DNA of 64,000 nucleotides, taken from positions 1-64,000 of the forward strand of contig NZ_BBME01000018.1 in assembly GCF_000971395.1 (NCBI RefSeq). The letters are read 5' to 3'. A program made the position numbers and the translations under genes. The notes beneath the pieces were generated by a model that made no database searches, had not been told where the DNA came from, and was given only the letters and a program-made list of their open reading frames with translations. Source of the stretch: Demequina iriomotensis. Lineage in GTDB: Bacteria > Actinomycetota > Actinomycetes > Actinomycetales > Demequinaceae. Within the stretch, counting starts at the first letter, position 1. Every line of letters begins with the position of its first letter. Positions 34,835 to 43,119 of this stretch are shown piece after piece.

Positions 34835-35982
34835 GCACGCTGCGCCGCCGGCTGCTCGCGTCCCACCTCGTCGTGGCGGCGGTCGGGGTCCTCGCGCTCG
34901 TCGCGGTGGGCCTCGCCGTGGGCGGCGTCGCGGTCCAGCGCCGCATGGGGACCACCCACGGGTCCATGATGCGCGCCGCCGAGGCGCAGCAGGCCTTCGC
35001 CGATGCGCTGCCGCTCGCGCTCGGGTGGGGCGCCGCGGCGGGCATCGTCGCCGCGGCCATCGCGGCGCTGTGGGCCTCGCGCCGCATCGCGGGGCCGCTC
35101 GCCGAGGTGCAGGAGGCGACGCGCGCGATCGCAGGCGGCGACTACACGCGACGCGTGCCGCGCCCGCCGGAGGCGGAGCTCGCCGGGGTCGCCGACGACG
35201 TCAACGCCCTCGCGGAACGCCTCGCCGACATGGAGGCGCGCCGCGCGCGGCTCATCGACGAGGTCACGCACGAGATGCGGACGCCGCTCACCACCATCGG
35301 CGGCACCATGGAGGGGCTGATCGACGGCGTGGTCGAGCCCGGCGCCGCGACCTACGAGCGTGTCGCGGCGGAGGCCGCGCGACTGCGGAGGCTCGCCGAG
35401 GACCTGTCGACGCTGTCGCGCGCGCAGGAGAGCACCCTCGCGCTCGCGCTCGCGGCCGTCGACCTCGCGACGCTCACCCGCGACGCCGCGGAGCGGTTGC
35501 GGCCCCAGTTCGAGCACCGGGGCGTCGGGCTCGCGGTCGACGCGCCCCGCCCGGTGCCCGTCACGGCGGACGCCGACCGCATCACGCAGGTGCTGGTCAA
35601 CGTGCTCGGGAACGCGCTCGCGCACAGCCCACGCGGGTCCCAGGTGGCGGTCGCCGCCGCGCGCGACGCCGCCGGCGCCCTGGTGACGATCGCCGACCAG
35701 GGGTCGGGGATCGCCGGCGAGGACCTCGAGCGGGTGTTCGAGCGGTTCTTCCGCGGCGCCGACGCCTCGGACCGGCCCGGCCGCGGCATCGGCCTCACCA
35801 TCGCCCGCTCGCTCGCGCGCGCCCACGGCGGCGACCTGACCGCGCGCTCCGCCGGTCCGGGTCGCGGCGCGACGTTCACCCTGACGCTCGGCGGCGACCG
35901 GCGACCGGTGACCGGTGACGCCGGAGCCGACGGCGCGCCTGTGGCCCATGTCACATGGCGAGCACGTTGTTCGCTAGGGTGA
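34831..35982 (+). CDS. Sensor histidine kinase paired with the DUF2202 operon
   Basis: This 383-residue kinase has TM1 (about 14-35) and an extracytoplasmic loop with RRMGTTHGSMMRAAEAQQ. TM2 is near 60-80, then HAMP, H-box DEVTHEMRTPLTT (His about 150), N-box NVLGNALAHS and GRGIGLTIARSLA. The loop shares a G-x-MMRA motif with the DUF2202 protein encoded two genes upstream, suggesting recognition of the same metal. Beyond the kinase domain it has a short divergent tail. Its stop codon overlaps the promoter of the next gene. Confidence 0.9.
   Translation: MSTLRRRLLASHLVVAAVGVLALVAVGLAVGGVAVQRRMGTTHGSMMRAAEAQQAFADALPLALGWGAAAGIVAAAIAALWASRRIAGPLAEVQEATRAIAGGDYTRRVPRPPEAELAGVADDVNALAERLADMEARRARLIDEVTHEMRTPLTTIGGTMEGLIDGVVEPGAATYERVAAEAARLRRLAEDLSTLSRAQESTLALALAAVDLATLTRDAAERLRPQFEHRGVGLAVDAPRPVPVTADADRITQVLVNVLGNALAHSPRGSQVAVAAARDAAGALVTIADQGSGIAGEDLERVFERFFRGADASDRPGRGIGLTIARSLARAHGGDLTARSAGPGRGATFTLTLGGDRRPVTGDAGADGAPVAHVTWRARCSLG
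35975..35980 (+). promoter_or_regulatory. -10 element of the kinase-like gene at 35988 (leaderless)
   Basis: TAGGGT is 7 nt before ATG 35988 and lies inside the last codons of the histidine kinase gene. Confidence 0.5.
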
Positions 35983-35987
35983 CGGGC

Positions 35988-36887
35988 ATGCTCCCGAGCG
36001 CAAGGATCGCGCGACCGGTCACGGTCGACGATGCTCAGGTGCGCGCGCTCGTCGACGACCAGTTCCCGCACCTCGCCGACCAGGAGGTCGGCCGCCGGTA
36101 CACGCACGAGGACCACATCGCGGTCCGCATCGGCGACCGCTACGGCGCGCTCTTCCCGCGCTTCGCGCTCGACGACCCGCTGTTCGCGCGCGCGACCGAC
36201 GTGCTCGCGCCGCACCTCGGGCGCTACTCGTTCCCGCTCAGCGCGCCGATCGCCACGGGCCTGCCGGGACACGGCTTCCCGTACCACTGGACGCTGGTCG
36301 AGTGGGTGTCGGCGTCGACGGCGGCGTTCGTGCCGCTCCATGCCTCGTCCGCGCGGGCGCTCGGGACGGCGCTGCGCGAGATCCACGTGGCGGCCCCCGA
36401 GGATGCCCCGCAGAACCCCGCGACCGCGCCCGGCCTCGGCGCCCTGCTGGCCGAGTGGGACCGCCTGCTCGTGTTCGCGTCGCTGCGCGGCGCCCCCGAG
36501 AACCGCGTCCTCGACGTCGAGTCCGTCGACTCGCTGTTCCGCGTGGGCGCCGTCGCGCCGGTCGACGTGCCGATCACCTGGACCCATGGCCGGCTCGAGC
36601 CGCGCTCGATCCAGTCGGACCGCGGCCAGTTCGCCGGGCTGCTCATCTGGCACCGGTTCGGCACGGGCGACCCCGCGGCGGACCTCGGCGGCGCCGCGAC
36701 GGTGATCCCGCTCGACATGCGCGACGAGTTCTACGCCGGCTACGGCGAGGTGAGCACCGCGACCGCATGGCGCGCGCAGTCGTACCAGCTGTTCAGCGCG
36801 CTCCACCACATCGAGATCGACGATCCGTTCCTCGCGCGCATGGCGTGGGAGCGGCTCATCGAGCTCGGCCTGGCGCACGAGGCGTAG
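35988..36887 (+). CDS. APH-fold protein with lost catalytic residues
   Basis: This 299-residue protein follows the aminoglycoside-phosphotransferase layout, from RRYTHEDHIAVRIGDRY (N-lobe) to GDPAADLGGAATV (C-lobe). The catalytic loop, normally HGDLxxxN, reads THGRLEPRS, so the Asp is Arg and the Asn is Ser. The following metal-binding Asp (IDW) is also missing (LLIWHRF). It is therefore probably a pseudo-kinase, perhaps a binding protein. The next gene starts 4 nt after its stop. Confidence 0.8.
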   Translation: MLPSARIARPVTVDDAQVRALVDDQFPHLADQEVGRRYTHEDHIAVRIGDRYGALFPRFALDDPLFARATDVLAPHLGRYSFPLSAPIATGLPGHGFPYHWTLVEWVSASTAAFVPLHASSARALGTALREIHVAAPEDAPQNPATAPGLGALLAEWDRLLVFASLRGAPENRVLDVESVDSLFRVGAVAPVDVPITWTHGRLEPRSIQSDRGQFAGLLIWHRFGTGDPAADLGGAATVIPLDMRDEFYAGYGEVSTATAWRAQSYQLFSALHHIEIDDPFLARMAWERLIELGLAHEA

Positions 36888-36891
36888 GACG

Positions 36892-37326
36892 ATGCGCGGG
36901 CTCGCCTGCGCGGCGGCCTCCGCGGTCGGCGGCATCGTCGCGCTCGCGGCCTGCGCGGCGCCGTCCGACCAGGACGCGCAGCCCTGGGACGAGCCTGCGG
37001 ACTACGTGTACGAGGCGACCATCACGGTGTTCGGCACCACCGCGGGCACGTGGCGCATCACGGTCGACGACCGGGCGGTCGCGGCCGCCGAGCCCCTCGA
37101 CGAGCTCGCGGAGTACTCGGCGCACGACTACCAGCCGGCGCTCGAGGACTTCCCCACGCTCACCGGGCTCGTCGAGCTCTACAACCTCGGCGTCGCCGAC
37201 GGCTACCGCGTGGCCGATCTCGAGCAGGCGGACGACGGCACGCCGCGGCGCCTCGAGCTCGACCCCGATGAGAACGCCATAGACGACGAGTACGCGATCG
37301 ACGTCCTCGGCGTCGACGTCGGGTGA
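36892..37326 (+). CDS. DUF6174-like lipoprotein
   Basis: This 144-residue protein has a short signal ending VALAAC, a likely lipobox. The mature part matches the DUF6174 pattern: YVYEATITVFGTTAGTWRITV, a central helix with FPTLTGLVELYNLG, and the closing RRLELDPDENAIDDEYAIDV. Family members are small secreted proteins of unknown function. It is encoded 4 nt after the kinase-like gene. The GGACGATGCG 10-mer spans the previous stop and this ATG. Confidence 0.75.
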   Translation: MRGLACAAASAVGGIVALAACAAPSDQDAQPWDEPADYVYEATITVFGTTAGTWRITVDDRAVAAAEPLDELAEYSAHDYQPALEDFPTLTGLVELYNLGVADGYRVADLEQADDGTPRRLELDPDENAIDDEYAIDVLGVDVG

Positions 37327-37377
37327 CCCGGCCGGGCTGATAGCCGGTCAGGCCTCGTACGTGGGACAGTAGGCCGC

Positions 37378-37857
37378 ATGGACATCTTCGAGACCCCGCT
37401 CCCCGGAGTCGGCGTCCGCTACGAGTTCACGGCCGAGGGCGGCGACCACGTCGGCGTGGTCGTGCGCCGCGACGGCAAGCGCGACATCGCGCTGTACGAC
37501 CGCGACGACCCGGACTCGTGCCGCGGCACGGTCGAGCTCTCCGAGGGCGACGCCGGCAAGATGGCGGAGCTGCTGGGCGGCTCGAACATCATCGCGCGGC
37601 TCGAGGACCTCCGTCACACCATCGTGGGGCTCGCGATCGAGTGGGTGACGATGCCCGCGAGGGGCGGCCTGGTCGGGCGCCCGCTCGCCGAGGGCCGCAT
37701 CCGCACCGTGACCTCGGCCTCGGTGGTCGCGGTCATCCGCGGCGACCAGGGCATCCCCGGCATCGAGCCGTCCTTCATCTTCGAGCCGGGCGACACGGTC
37801 CTGGTCATGGGCTCCGACGAGGCCGTCGACCGCGCGGCCGCGATCCTCACAGGCTGA
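37378..37857 (+). CDS. khtT: TrkA-C domain regulator of a K+/H+ antiporter (KhtT-like)
   Basis: This 159-residue cytoplasmic protein has an N-terminal domain (MDIFETPLPGVGVRYEF) typical of KhtT and a C-terminal TrkA-C (RCK_C) domain ending IFEPGDTVLVMGSDEAV. TrkA-C domains bind nucleotides, probably c-di-AMP or ATP in this group, and gate the antiporter. The gene is 3 nt upstream of the antiporter gene. A GACAGT element lies 7 nt before the ATG, consistent with a leaderless operon promoter. Confidence 0.88.
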   Translation: MDIFETPLPGVGVRYEFTAEGGDHVGVVVRRDGKRDIALYDRDDPDSCRGTVELSEGDAGKMAELLGGSNIIARLEDLRHTIVGLAIEWVTMPARGGLVGRPLAEGRIRTVTSASVVAVIRGDQGIPGIEPSFIFEPGDTVLVMGSDEAVDRAAAILTG

Positions 37858-37860
37858 CCG

Positions 37861-39105
37861 ATGCTCGCCGCGACCGCACCCCTGCCGGGCCTGCGCGTCG
37901 AGCTGGTGAGCGCCCACGCGAGCGAGACCTCGGTGGTCCTCATCGAGCTGGGGATCGTCTTCATCGTCCTGGCGCTGCTGGGCCGGCTCGCCAACCGCAT
38001 CGGCATCCCCTCGATCCCCCTGTACCTGCTGGCCGGCCTGGTCATGGGCGAGGGCGGCTTCATCCCGATCGACGCGGGCGAGGAGTTCCTGTCGATCGGC
38101 GCGCAGATCGGCGTGGTGCTGCTCCTGCTGCTGCTCGGCCTCGAGTACTCGCCCGACGACCTCAAGGTCGGCATGCGCACCACGTGGAAGGCGGGCATCC
38201 TCGACCTCGTCCTCAACGCGACGCCGGGCTTCATCGTCGCGCAGCTGCTCGGCTGGTCGCTCCAGGCCTCCGTGCTGCTCGCGGGCGTCACGTACATCTC
38301 GAGCTCCGGGATCATCGCGCGGCTGCTCGACGACTTCGACCGGCTCGCGAACCGCGAGACTCCCGTGATCCTCAGCCTGCTGGTGATGGAGGACATCGCG
38401 ATGGCGGTGTTCCTCCCGCTGCTCGCGGTCATGCTCGTCGGCGCGACCTTCGTCCAGGGAGCGATCGCGGCCGGCATCGCGATCGCGATCGTGGCGGTCG
38501 CCTTCATGCTCGCGGTGCGCTTCTCCAAGCACGTCTCCGCCGTGGTGCACTCGCACTCGCGCGAGCTCCTGCTGCTCGGCGTGCTGGGCCTCGCGTTCCT
38601 GGTCGCCGGCCTGGCCGAGGCGGTCCAGGTGTCGGCCGCCGTCGGCGCGTTCCTGCTCGGGCTCACCCTCTCGGGCAACGTGGCCGACCAGATCCGCGGC
38701 CTCATGCCCCCGCTGCGCGACGTCTTCGGCGGCATCTTCTTCGTGTTCTTCGGCATCGGGATCGACCCGCGCGACCTCGGCCCGGTGCTGCTCCCGGCGC
38801 TCGCCCTCGCGCTCGTCACGGCGGTGACCAAGATCGGCACGGGCGTGTGGGCGGCGAAGCGCGCCGGCATCGGCCCGAAGGGCCAGTGGCGCACGGGGCT
38901 CTCGCTGGTGCCGCGCGGCGAGTTCTCGATCGTCATCGCCGGGCTCGGCGTCGCCGCCGGCGCGCAGCCGCTCCTGGGCCCGCTCGCCGCCGCCTACGTG
39001 CTCGCCCTCGCGGTCGCCGGCTCGATCCTCATGCGCTTCGCCGACCGCATCCCGTCCCCGCTCAAGGCCCCCGTCCGGGACGGCTCCGCCCGTGTGAGAC
39101 GATGA
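37861..39105 (+). CDS. khtU: CPA2-family K+/H+ antiporter (KhtU-like)
   Basis: This 414-residue polytopic protein of the monovalent cation:proton antiporter-2 family has about 12 hydrophobic segments. It includes LANRIGIPSIPLYLLAGLVMGEGG, AGVTYISSSGIIARLLDD and FFVFFGIGIDPRDLG. Together with the preceding KhtT-like regulator it should export K+ in exchange for H+ during alkaline or osmotic stress. There is no C-terminal RCK domain, as that function is supplied by the separate subunit. Confidence 0.9.
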   Translation: MLAATAPLPGLRVELVSAHASETSVVLIELGIVFIVLALLGRLANRIGIPSIPLYLLAGLVMGEGGFIPIDAGEEFLSIGAQIGVVLLLLLLGLEYSPDDLKVGMRTTWKAGILDLVLNATPGFIVAQLLGWSLQASVLLAGVTYISSSGIIARLLDDFDRLANRETPVILSLLVMEDIAMAVFLPLLAVMLVGATFVQGAIAAGIAIAIVAVAFMLAVRFSKHVSAVVHSHSRELLLLGVLGLAFLVAGLAEAVQVSAAVGAFLLGLTLSGNVADQIRGLMPPLRDVFGGIFFVFFGIGIDPRDLGPVLLPALALALVTAVTKIGTGVWAAKRAGIGPKGQWRTGLSLVPRGEFSIVIAGLGVAAGAQPLLGPLAAAYVLALAVAGSILMRFADRIPSPLKAPVRDGSARVRR

Positions 39106-39218
39106 GCCGTCGTTCCCGGACAGGCGCTCCGCCCCGGGGACGATGCGCCGGCCACGTCGCGCAGTTGGCGTGGCTTCCGCGCGAGGACGCGCGCGATCTC
39201 AGCCTGTGAGGTTCCGTC

Positions 39219-40559
39219 ATGCTCTCCCCGTATCGAGGCATCCTCGCGCTCCCCGGAGCGCGTGCGTTCACCGCCTGGGGCCTCGTCGCGCGCATGCAGA
39301 TGGGGCTCACGGGCCTGTCGACGTTCCTGCTCGTGCAGATCGAGTACGGGCGCTACGAGTACGGCGGCATCGTTCTCGCCGCGATCGCGCTGTCCTTCGC
39401 GGCGATCTCGCCCCAGGTCGGCAGGCTGACCGACGCGTACGGGCAGTCGCGCGTGCTGCGGGTCGGCTTCGCCGTCGCGATCGTGGGCCGCGTCGCGATG
39501 ATCGCCGCCGCGCTCACCCACCAGCCGCTGTGGGTCCTGCTCCTGCTCACGCCCCTGTTCGCGGCGGGCGGCACGCAGTCGACGCACACGCGCGCCCGCT
39601 GGACCCACATCGTCCCGGACAAGGACGCGCTCAACACGGCGTTCTCGCTCGAGTCCTCGCTCGAGGAGGTGCTCTTCATCGTCGGTCCGGCGCTCGCCAC
39701 GATCCTCGCGACGCAGGTCGCCTCCTGGGTGCCGAGCGTGCTCGCGGTCACCACCCTCGCGATCGGCGGCTACGCGTTCCTCGCGCTGACCGCGACGGAG
39801 CCGCCGGCGCGGAGGGACGATGCGCGGCGCCGCCAAGCCGCGCACGATCACGGTCGCGCGCTCGTCATCGACGGGACGCTCGAGCGGGTGGGCCTGCCGC
39901 CGCGGCCGCGCGGGCTGCGCCGGTACCGCGGGGCGCTGCGCGGGCATCTGCTCGTCACCACCCCGGCGCTGGTGATCACGACCGCGATCTTCGCGACGCA
40001 GGGCGCGATGTTCGCCTCGGTCGACGCCGCCACGGTCGCGTTCGCGGAGGAGCTGGGCCACAAGGAGAAGGCCGGCCTCGTGCTCGCGGTGTGGGCGGTC
40101 GGATCGCTCGTGGGCGGCCTCGCCTACGGTTCGCGCGTGTGGTCGCTCACGCTCGCCTCGCGCATGCTCTGGGGCGTGACCATCACGGGCGTGGGCGCGG
40201 TGTCGTTCATGTTCGCGCCCGGGCTGGTCGCGCTGGGCACGCTGATGTTCCTCACGGGCCTCGCCATCGCGCCGACGATGGCGGTCGGGGACGGCGTCAC
40301 GCATGCGCTCGTGCCCCGCTCGCGCCTCACCGAGGGGATGACGTGGACCCGCACCGGCATGGACCTTGGCGTCGCCGCGGGTGCGTGGACGGTGGGCGCG
40401 GTGATCGATCGCGTGGGTGCCGAGGGCGGGTTCCTCGTCACGGGGGCGGCCGGCGCGCTGGGCGTGGTGATCGCGCTCGCGTCGTGGCGCTACCTGCGGT
40501 CGCGTCGCGCCTACGAGGAGCAGGTGTCGCGCGACGCTGCGCTCCCCGTCCCCGCGTAG
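39219..40559 (+). CDS. MFS transporter (copy 2)
   Basis: This 446-residue major facilitator with 12 predicted helices is clearly related to the carrier at 17084. Shared stretches include the YRGIL..PGA.AF start, the ESSLEEVLFIVGPALATILAT segment and LTGLAIAPTMAVGDG. A hydrophilic central loop (RRDDARRRQAAHDHGR) links the two six-helix halves and is longer than in copy 1. The substrate is unknown. It lies alone between the antiporter and acetyltransferase genes. Confidence 0.87.
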   Translation: MLSPYRGILALPGARAFTAWGLVARMQMGLTGLSTFLLVQIEYGRYEYGGIVLAAIALSFAAISPQVGRLTDAYGQSRVLRVGFAVAIVGRVAMIAAALTHQPLWVLLLLTPLFAAGGTQSTHTRARWTHIVPDKDALNTAFSLESSLEEVLFIVGPALATILATQVASWVPSVLAVTTLAIGGYAFLALTATEPPARRDDARRRQAAHDHGRALVIDGTLERVGLPPRPRGLRRYRGALRGHLLVTTPALVITTAIFATQGAMFASVDAATVAFAEELGHKEKAGLVLAVWAVGSLVGGLAYGSRVWSLTLASRMLWGVTITGVGAVSFMFAPGLVALGTLMFLTGLAIAPTMAVGDGVTHALVPRSRLTEGMTWTRTGMDLGVAAGAWTVGAVIDRVGAEGGFLVTGAAGALGVVIALASWRYLRSRRAYEEQVSRDAALPVPA

Positions 40560-40595
40560 TCACCCGGGACCGCGGAGCGGGCCGATAATGGCCGC

Positions 40596-41102
40596 GTGAT
40601 CAGAGACGCCGTCGCCGCCACCGATGCGGCCCGCATCGCCGAGATCTACGAGCACTACGTGCTCCACGACACGGCGACGTTCGAGACCGAGCCCGTCGAG
40701 GCCGACGAGATGTGGGGGCGCATCGACGGCATCCAGAAGCGCGGCCTGCCGTACCTGGTGGCCGAGGCTGACGGGCGCGTCGTGGGATACGCGTACGCCG
40801 GCCCGTACCGCGATCGCGCGGCCTACCGTCACACGCTGGAGTCGACGGTGTACCTCGACGCGGACGCGCGCCGCTCGGGCCTGGGCACCGCGCTGTACGG
40901 TGCGCTGCTCGACCGGCTCCGGACGCTCGAGGGTTCGGTCCACGCGCCGGTGCACTCGGTGATGGGTGTGGTCGCGCTGCCCCACCCGGGCTCGGTCGCG
41001 CTCCACGAACGGCTCGGCTTCCGCCACGTCGGCACCCTCACGGAGGCGGGCTACAAGTTCGACCGCTGGATCGACGTGGGCCTCTGGCAGCTCACGCTCT
41101 GA
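40596..41102 (+). CDS. Phosphinothricin-type N-acetyltransferase (PAT/Bar family)
   Basis: This 168-residue GNAT protein has the PAT/Bar layout: IRDAVAATDAARIAEIYEHYV at the start, ATFETEPV, VVGYAYAGPYRDRAAYRHT and STVYLDADARRSGLG. The GSVALHERLGFRHVGTL ending is also present. Family members acetylate phosphinothricin, methionine sulfone or sulfoximine. The GTG start follows GATAAT by 6 nt. Its 3' end overlaps the convergent AbiEi-like gene by 11 bp. Confidence 0.9.
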   Translation: MIRDAVAATDAARIAEIYEHYVLHDTATFETEPVEADEMWGRIDGIQKRGLPYLVAEADGRVVGYAYAGPYRDRAAYRHTLESTVYLDADARRSGLGTALYGALLDRLRTLEGSVHAPVHSVMGVVALPHPGSVALHERLGFRHVGTLTEAGYKFDRWIDVGLWQLTL

Positions 41103-41880
41103 GCTCGAAGTAGCGGGCCGCGGCCGCGAGACGGCGTTGCCCGCGCGCCGTGATCCGGACCGTCCGATGGTCGACGACCGCACGTAGCCGCGCGATGGCA
41201 CGGCGAGCCTCGGAGGGGTCACCCGTCCGTAGCGGCGAATGGCAGAGGTCGAGCAGCGTCTGAGCACGCGTGGTGGCAAGCCAGTCGCCCAGCTCGCCTC
41301 CGAAGACCAGGAGGATCGGCCCCTCGGTCGTCCTGGCGGGATCGGTGCCGAGCGGAGGCACATCCTTGATCCGCGTCTCGCGTCGTTGATGGAAGGTCAC
41401 GGTGACACCGAGCGCATCGAGCGCGACGGGCCTCGTCTGCGCGGGGACGGTGACGTGCACCTCACCGCGCGGCGGCTCGCATGCGTGATGGATCGCGGCT
41501 GCGCTCAGCCCGCTGATGTAGGGCGCCCGGCGACCGAAGCGCGCGGCCGCCAGGAGCCACCCGACCTCGATCGCGTCCGGTTGCCAACCGGCCCCTGCTC
41601 CGTCGGGAACGCACACGAAGCGTCCGCGCGCCAGCGCGACGATGCGTCCCTCCGCGAGCCTGCGGCGCAGCCAGCGATCCGGAACCCCCACCGCGCGACG
41701 CACATCCGCGGTGCCGAAAAGCGGGAAGGCGCGCGGGGCCGCGTTCCCTGGGGTCCCGACGAGATCGACCCACCTCGCCTGCCGGCGGACTCCGTCGGCC
41801 GCCCGCCACCGCCGGAGCATCGTCTGTGGATCCCTGTCCCCGAGGTCCCCCGGCATCGCGCCCATCCGTGCCCTCCGCAT
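41092..41880 (-). CDS. AbiEi-family antitoxin-like regulator, no toxin partner seen
   Basis: This protein of about 262 residues is built like the AbiEi antitoxin of type IV AbiE systems. An N-terminal winged helix (WLRRRLAEGRIVALARGRFVCVP) is followed by a C-terminal domain with YISGLSAAAIHH, LGVTVTFHQRRE and TTEGPILLVFG. AbiEi proteins repress their own operon by binding repeats upstream. No AbiEii nucleotidyltransferase follows: the next gene is a convergent acetyltransferase. ATG 41880 has GAGG just upstream; later ATGs at 41865 and 41856 are alternatives. Three related repeats lie 130-260 bp upstream. Confidence 0.72.
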   Translation of the reverse strand: MRRARMGAMPGDLGDRDPQTMLRRWRAADGVRRQARWVDLVGTPGNAAPRAFPLFGTADVRRAVGVPDRWLRRRLAEGRIVALARGRFVCVPDGAGAGWQPDAIEVGWLLAAARFGRRAPYISGLSAAAIHHACEPPRGEVHVTVPAQTRPVALDALGVTVTFHQRRETRIKDVPPLGTDPARTTEGPILLVFGGELGDWLATTRAQTLLDLCHSPLRTGDPSEARRAIARLRAVVDHRTVRITARGQRRLAAAARYFELRA

Positions 41881-42205
41881 CGTCCTCGCCCCACGCTGGA
41901 TCGAGGCGACGCAGGAAGCGCGCGCGAGGACCGGACCGTGGAGCGTCGAACGGCCTCGGACGCCTGGGGACCACGCCCTCGGAGAGGATGAACCCCGTCG
42001 CACCCGACTCCTCCGCGAATTCATGCCGTTTGCGACGGACCGCCACCGACGCTTCGCGGCGCACGCGCCCGTCGCGATCTGCATGAATTCGCGGGCAGGT
42101 CGCACACGATCGGCGTCGCGATCCGCATGAATTCGCGGAGGTGTGCGGGGCGACTTACGCCATACCCTGGTGCCGCCCGCGCTGGGCGGGGGTAGACCGG
42201 TGGCC
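41881..42205. other. Non-coding stretch with three long repeats
   Basis: No convincing gene lies in this 325-bp gap. It contains the promoter side of the AbiEi-like gene, three copies of a roughly 25-bp repeat, and the promoter of the VOC gene (TAGACC 7 nt before ATG 42206). In-frame extension of the AbiEi-like ORF through it gives Arg-rich unconserved sequence. Confidence 0.6.
42010..42141. repeat. Three copies of a GCATGAATTCGCGG-centred repeat
   Basis: Copy A (42010-42037) is inverted, and B (42070-42094) and C (42114-42141) are direct. B and C share CGTCGCGATCNGCATGAATTCGCGG with one difference. A and C share the 17-bp GCATGAATTCGCGGAGG exactly, as an inverted repeat. They lie upstream of the AbiEi-like gene and could be its operators; the AT-rich GAATTC centre stands out in this GC-rich DNA. 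Confidence 0.85.
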
Positions 42206-42571
42206 ATGGCACGACTTGCGTGGTTCGAGATCCCCGCTACCGACCTGGCGCGCGCAACCGCGTTCTACGAGTCCCTGCTCGGTGTCTCGCTGATCCCGGA
42301 AGACATCGGGGACGGGAGGCCCAAGGCGCTCATCCCGGATGGCGACGTCATGATCGGTGCCATCGCCGCGGGCCCCGACTGGACTCCCTCGAGCGCTGGC
42401 GCCGTGCTCTACCTCGACGGCGGTGCGGACCTGCAGCCGATGCTTGACCGCGCCGTCGCTGCCGGCGGCGCTGTCGTCGAGCCGAAGCAGCCCGTCGATG
42501 CCACATCGGGCTTCTGGGCACGCTTCCAGGACACCGAGGGCAACATCGTGGGCGTGCTGTCGCCCGGCTGA
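42206..42571 (+). CDS. VOC/glyoxalase-like protein
   Basis: This 121-residue single-domain vicinal-oxygen-chelate protein has WFEIPATDLARATAFYESLLGVSL at the N-terminus and FWARFQDTEGNIVGVLSP at the C-terminus, the usual bab-bbb motif ends. Members include glyoxalase I, dioxygenases and bleomycin-binding proteins, and no specific reaction can be chosen. TAGACC 7 nt before the ATG suggests a leaderless transcript. Confidence 0.85.
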   Translation: MARLAWFEIPATDLARATAFYESLLGVSLIPEDIGDGRPKALIPDGDVMIGAIAAGPDWTPSSAGAVLYLDGGADLQPMLDRAVAAGGAVVEPKQPVDATSGFWARFQDTEGNIVGVLSPG

Positions 42572-42638
42572 ACGGCCATGCTTGCGCCGGGGTGCGCGTG
42601 CCGCCACACTGGGGCCCGAGCCTGTGAGGGAGGCCCTG

Positions 42639-43055
42639 ATGATCCGCGAGCCCCGACGCGATGATGCCGGCTTCACCATGGTGGAGCTGCTCGTGGTGAT
42701 GCTGATCATCGGCGTGCTCGCCGCGATCGCCATCCCCATGTACCTCAACCAGACCAGGCAGGCGCACGACGCCGCCGCGCGGTCCGACGCCATGAGCCTC
42801 GGCGTCGAGATCCGGGCCGCGTACTCCCAGGACCCGGTGACGCTGGTCGAGCTCGTGGCAGGCAACTACGAGATCAACGGAGACGTCGCCTTCCCCGCCT
42901 CGCCCGGCGTCGTCTTCGAGACGTGGGTGCCCGGCGACGAGGACGCGTGGTGCGTCCAGCTGAGCCACCCGGGGGGCGACGTGTCCCGCAGCCCCGGCGT
43001 GCGCTTCGACGGCACCGACGGCTACGTCGAGGACTCCGCCTGCGCGACACCGTAG
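42639..43055 (+). CDS. Type IV pilin-like prepilin, orphan
   Basis: This 138-residue protein has a classic type III signal. The hydrophilic leader MIREPRRDDAG is followed by the cleavage site G/FTMVELLVVMLIIGVLAAIAIP with Glu at position +5 of the mature protein. The globular part is short and has a Cys pair (WCVQL, SACATP) that could form the D-region disulphide. GGGAGG precedes the ATG. No pilus assembly ATPase, peptidase or second pilin is nearby, so it is a stand-alone pilin or minor pilin. Confidence 0.87.
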   Translation: MIREPRRDDAGFTMVELLVVMLIIGVLAAIAIPMYLNQTRQAHDAAARSDAMSLGVEIRAAYSQDPVTLVELVAGNYEINGDVAFPASPGVVFETWVPGDEDAWCVQLSHPGGDVSRSPGVRFDGTDGYVEDSACATP

Positions 43056-43071
43056 GCTCCGAGCACGGCGA

Positions 43072-43100
43072 CGGCCCGGCCCCCTGAGGGGACCGGGCCG
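43072..43100. terminator. Bidirectional terminator between prepilin and metE
   Basis: CGGCCCGG-CCCC pairs with GGGG-a-CCGGGCCG around a short loop, with one bulged A. It lies between the convergent prepilin and metE genes. Confidence 0.75.
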
Positions 43101-43119
43101 CGCGGCCAGGGACGATGCG

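Noticed and set aside
41881-42207. Long N-terminal extension of the AbiEi-like protein
   Set aside because: It is Arg-rich, runs through the repeats and has no similarity to the family.
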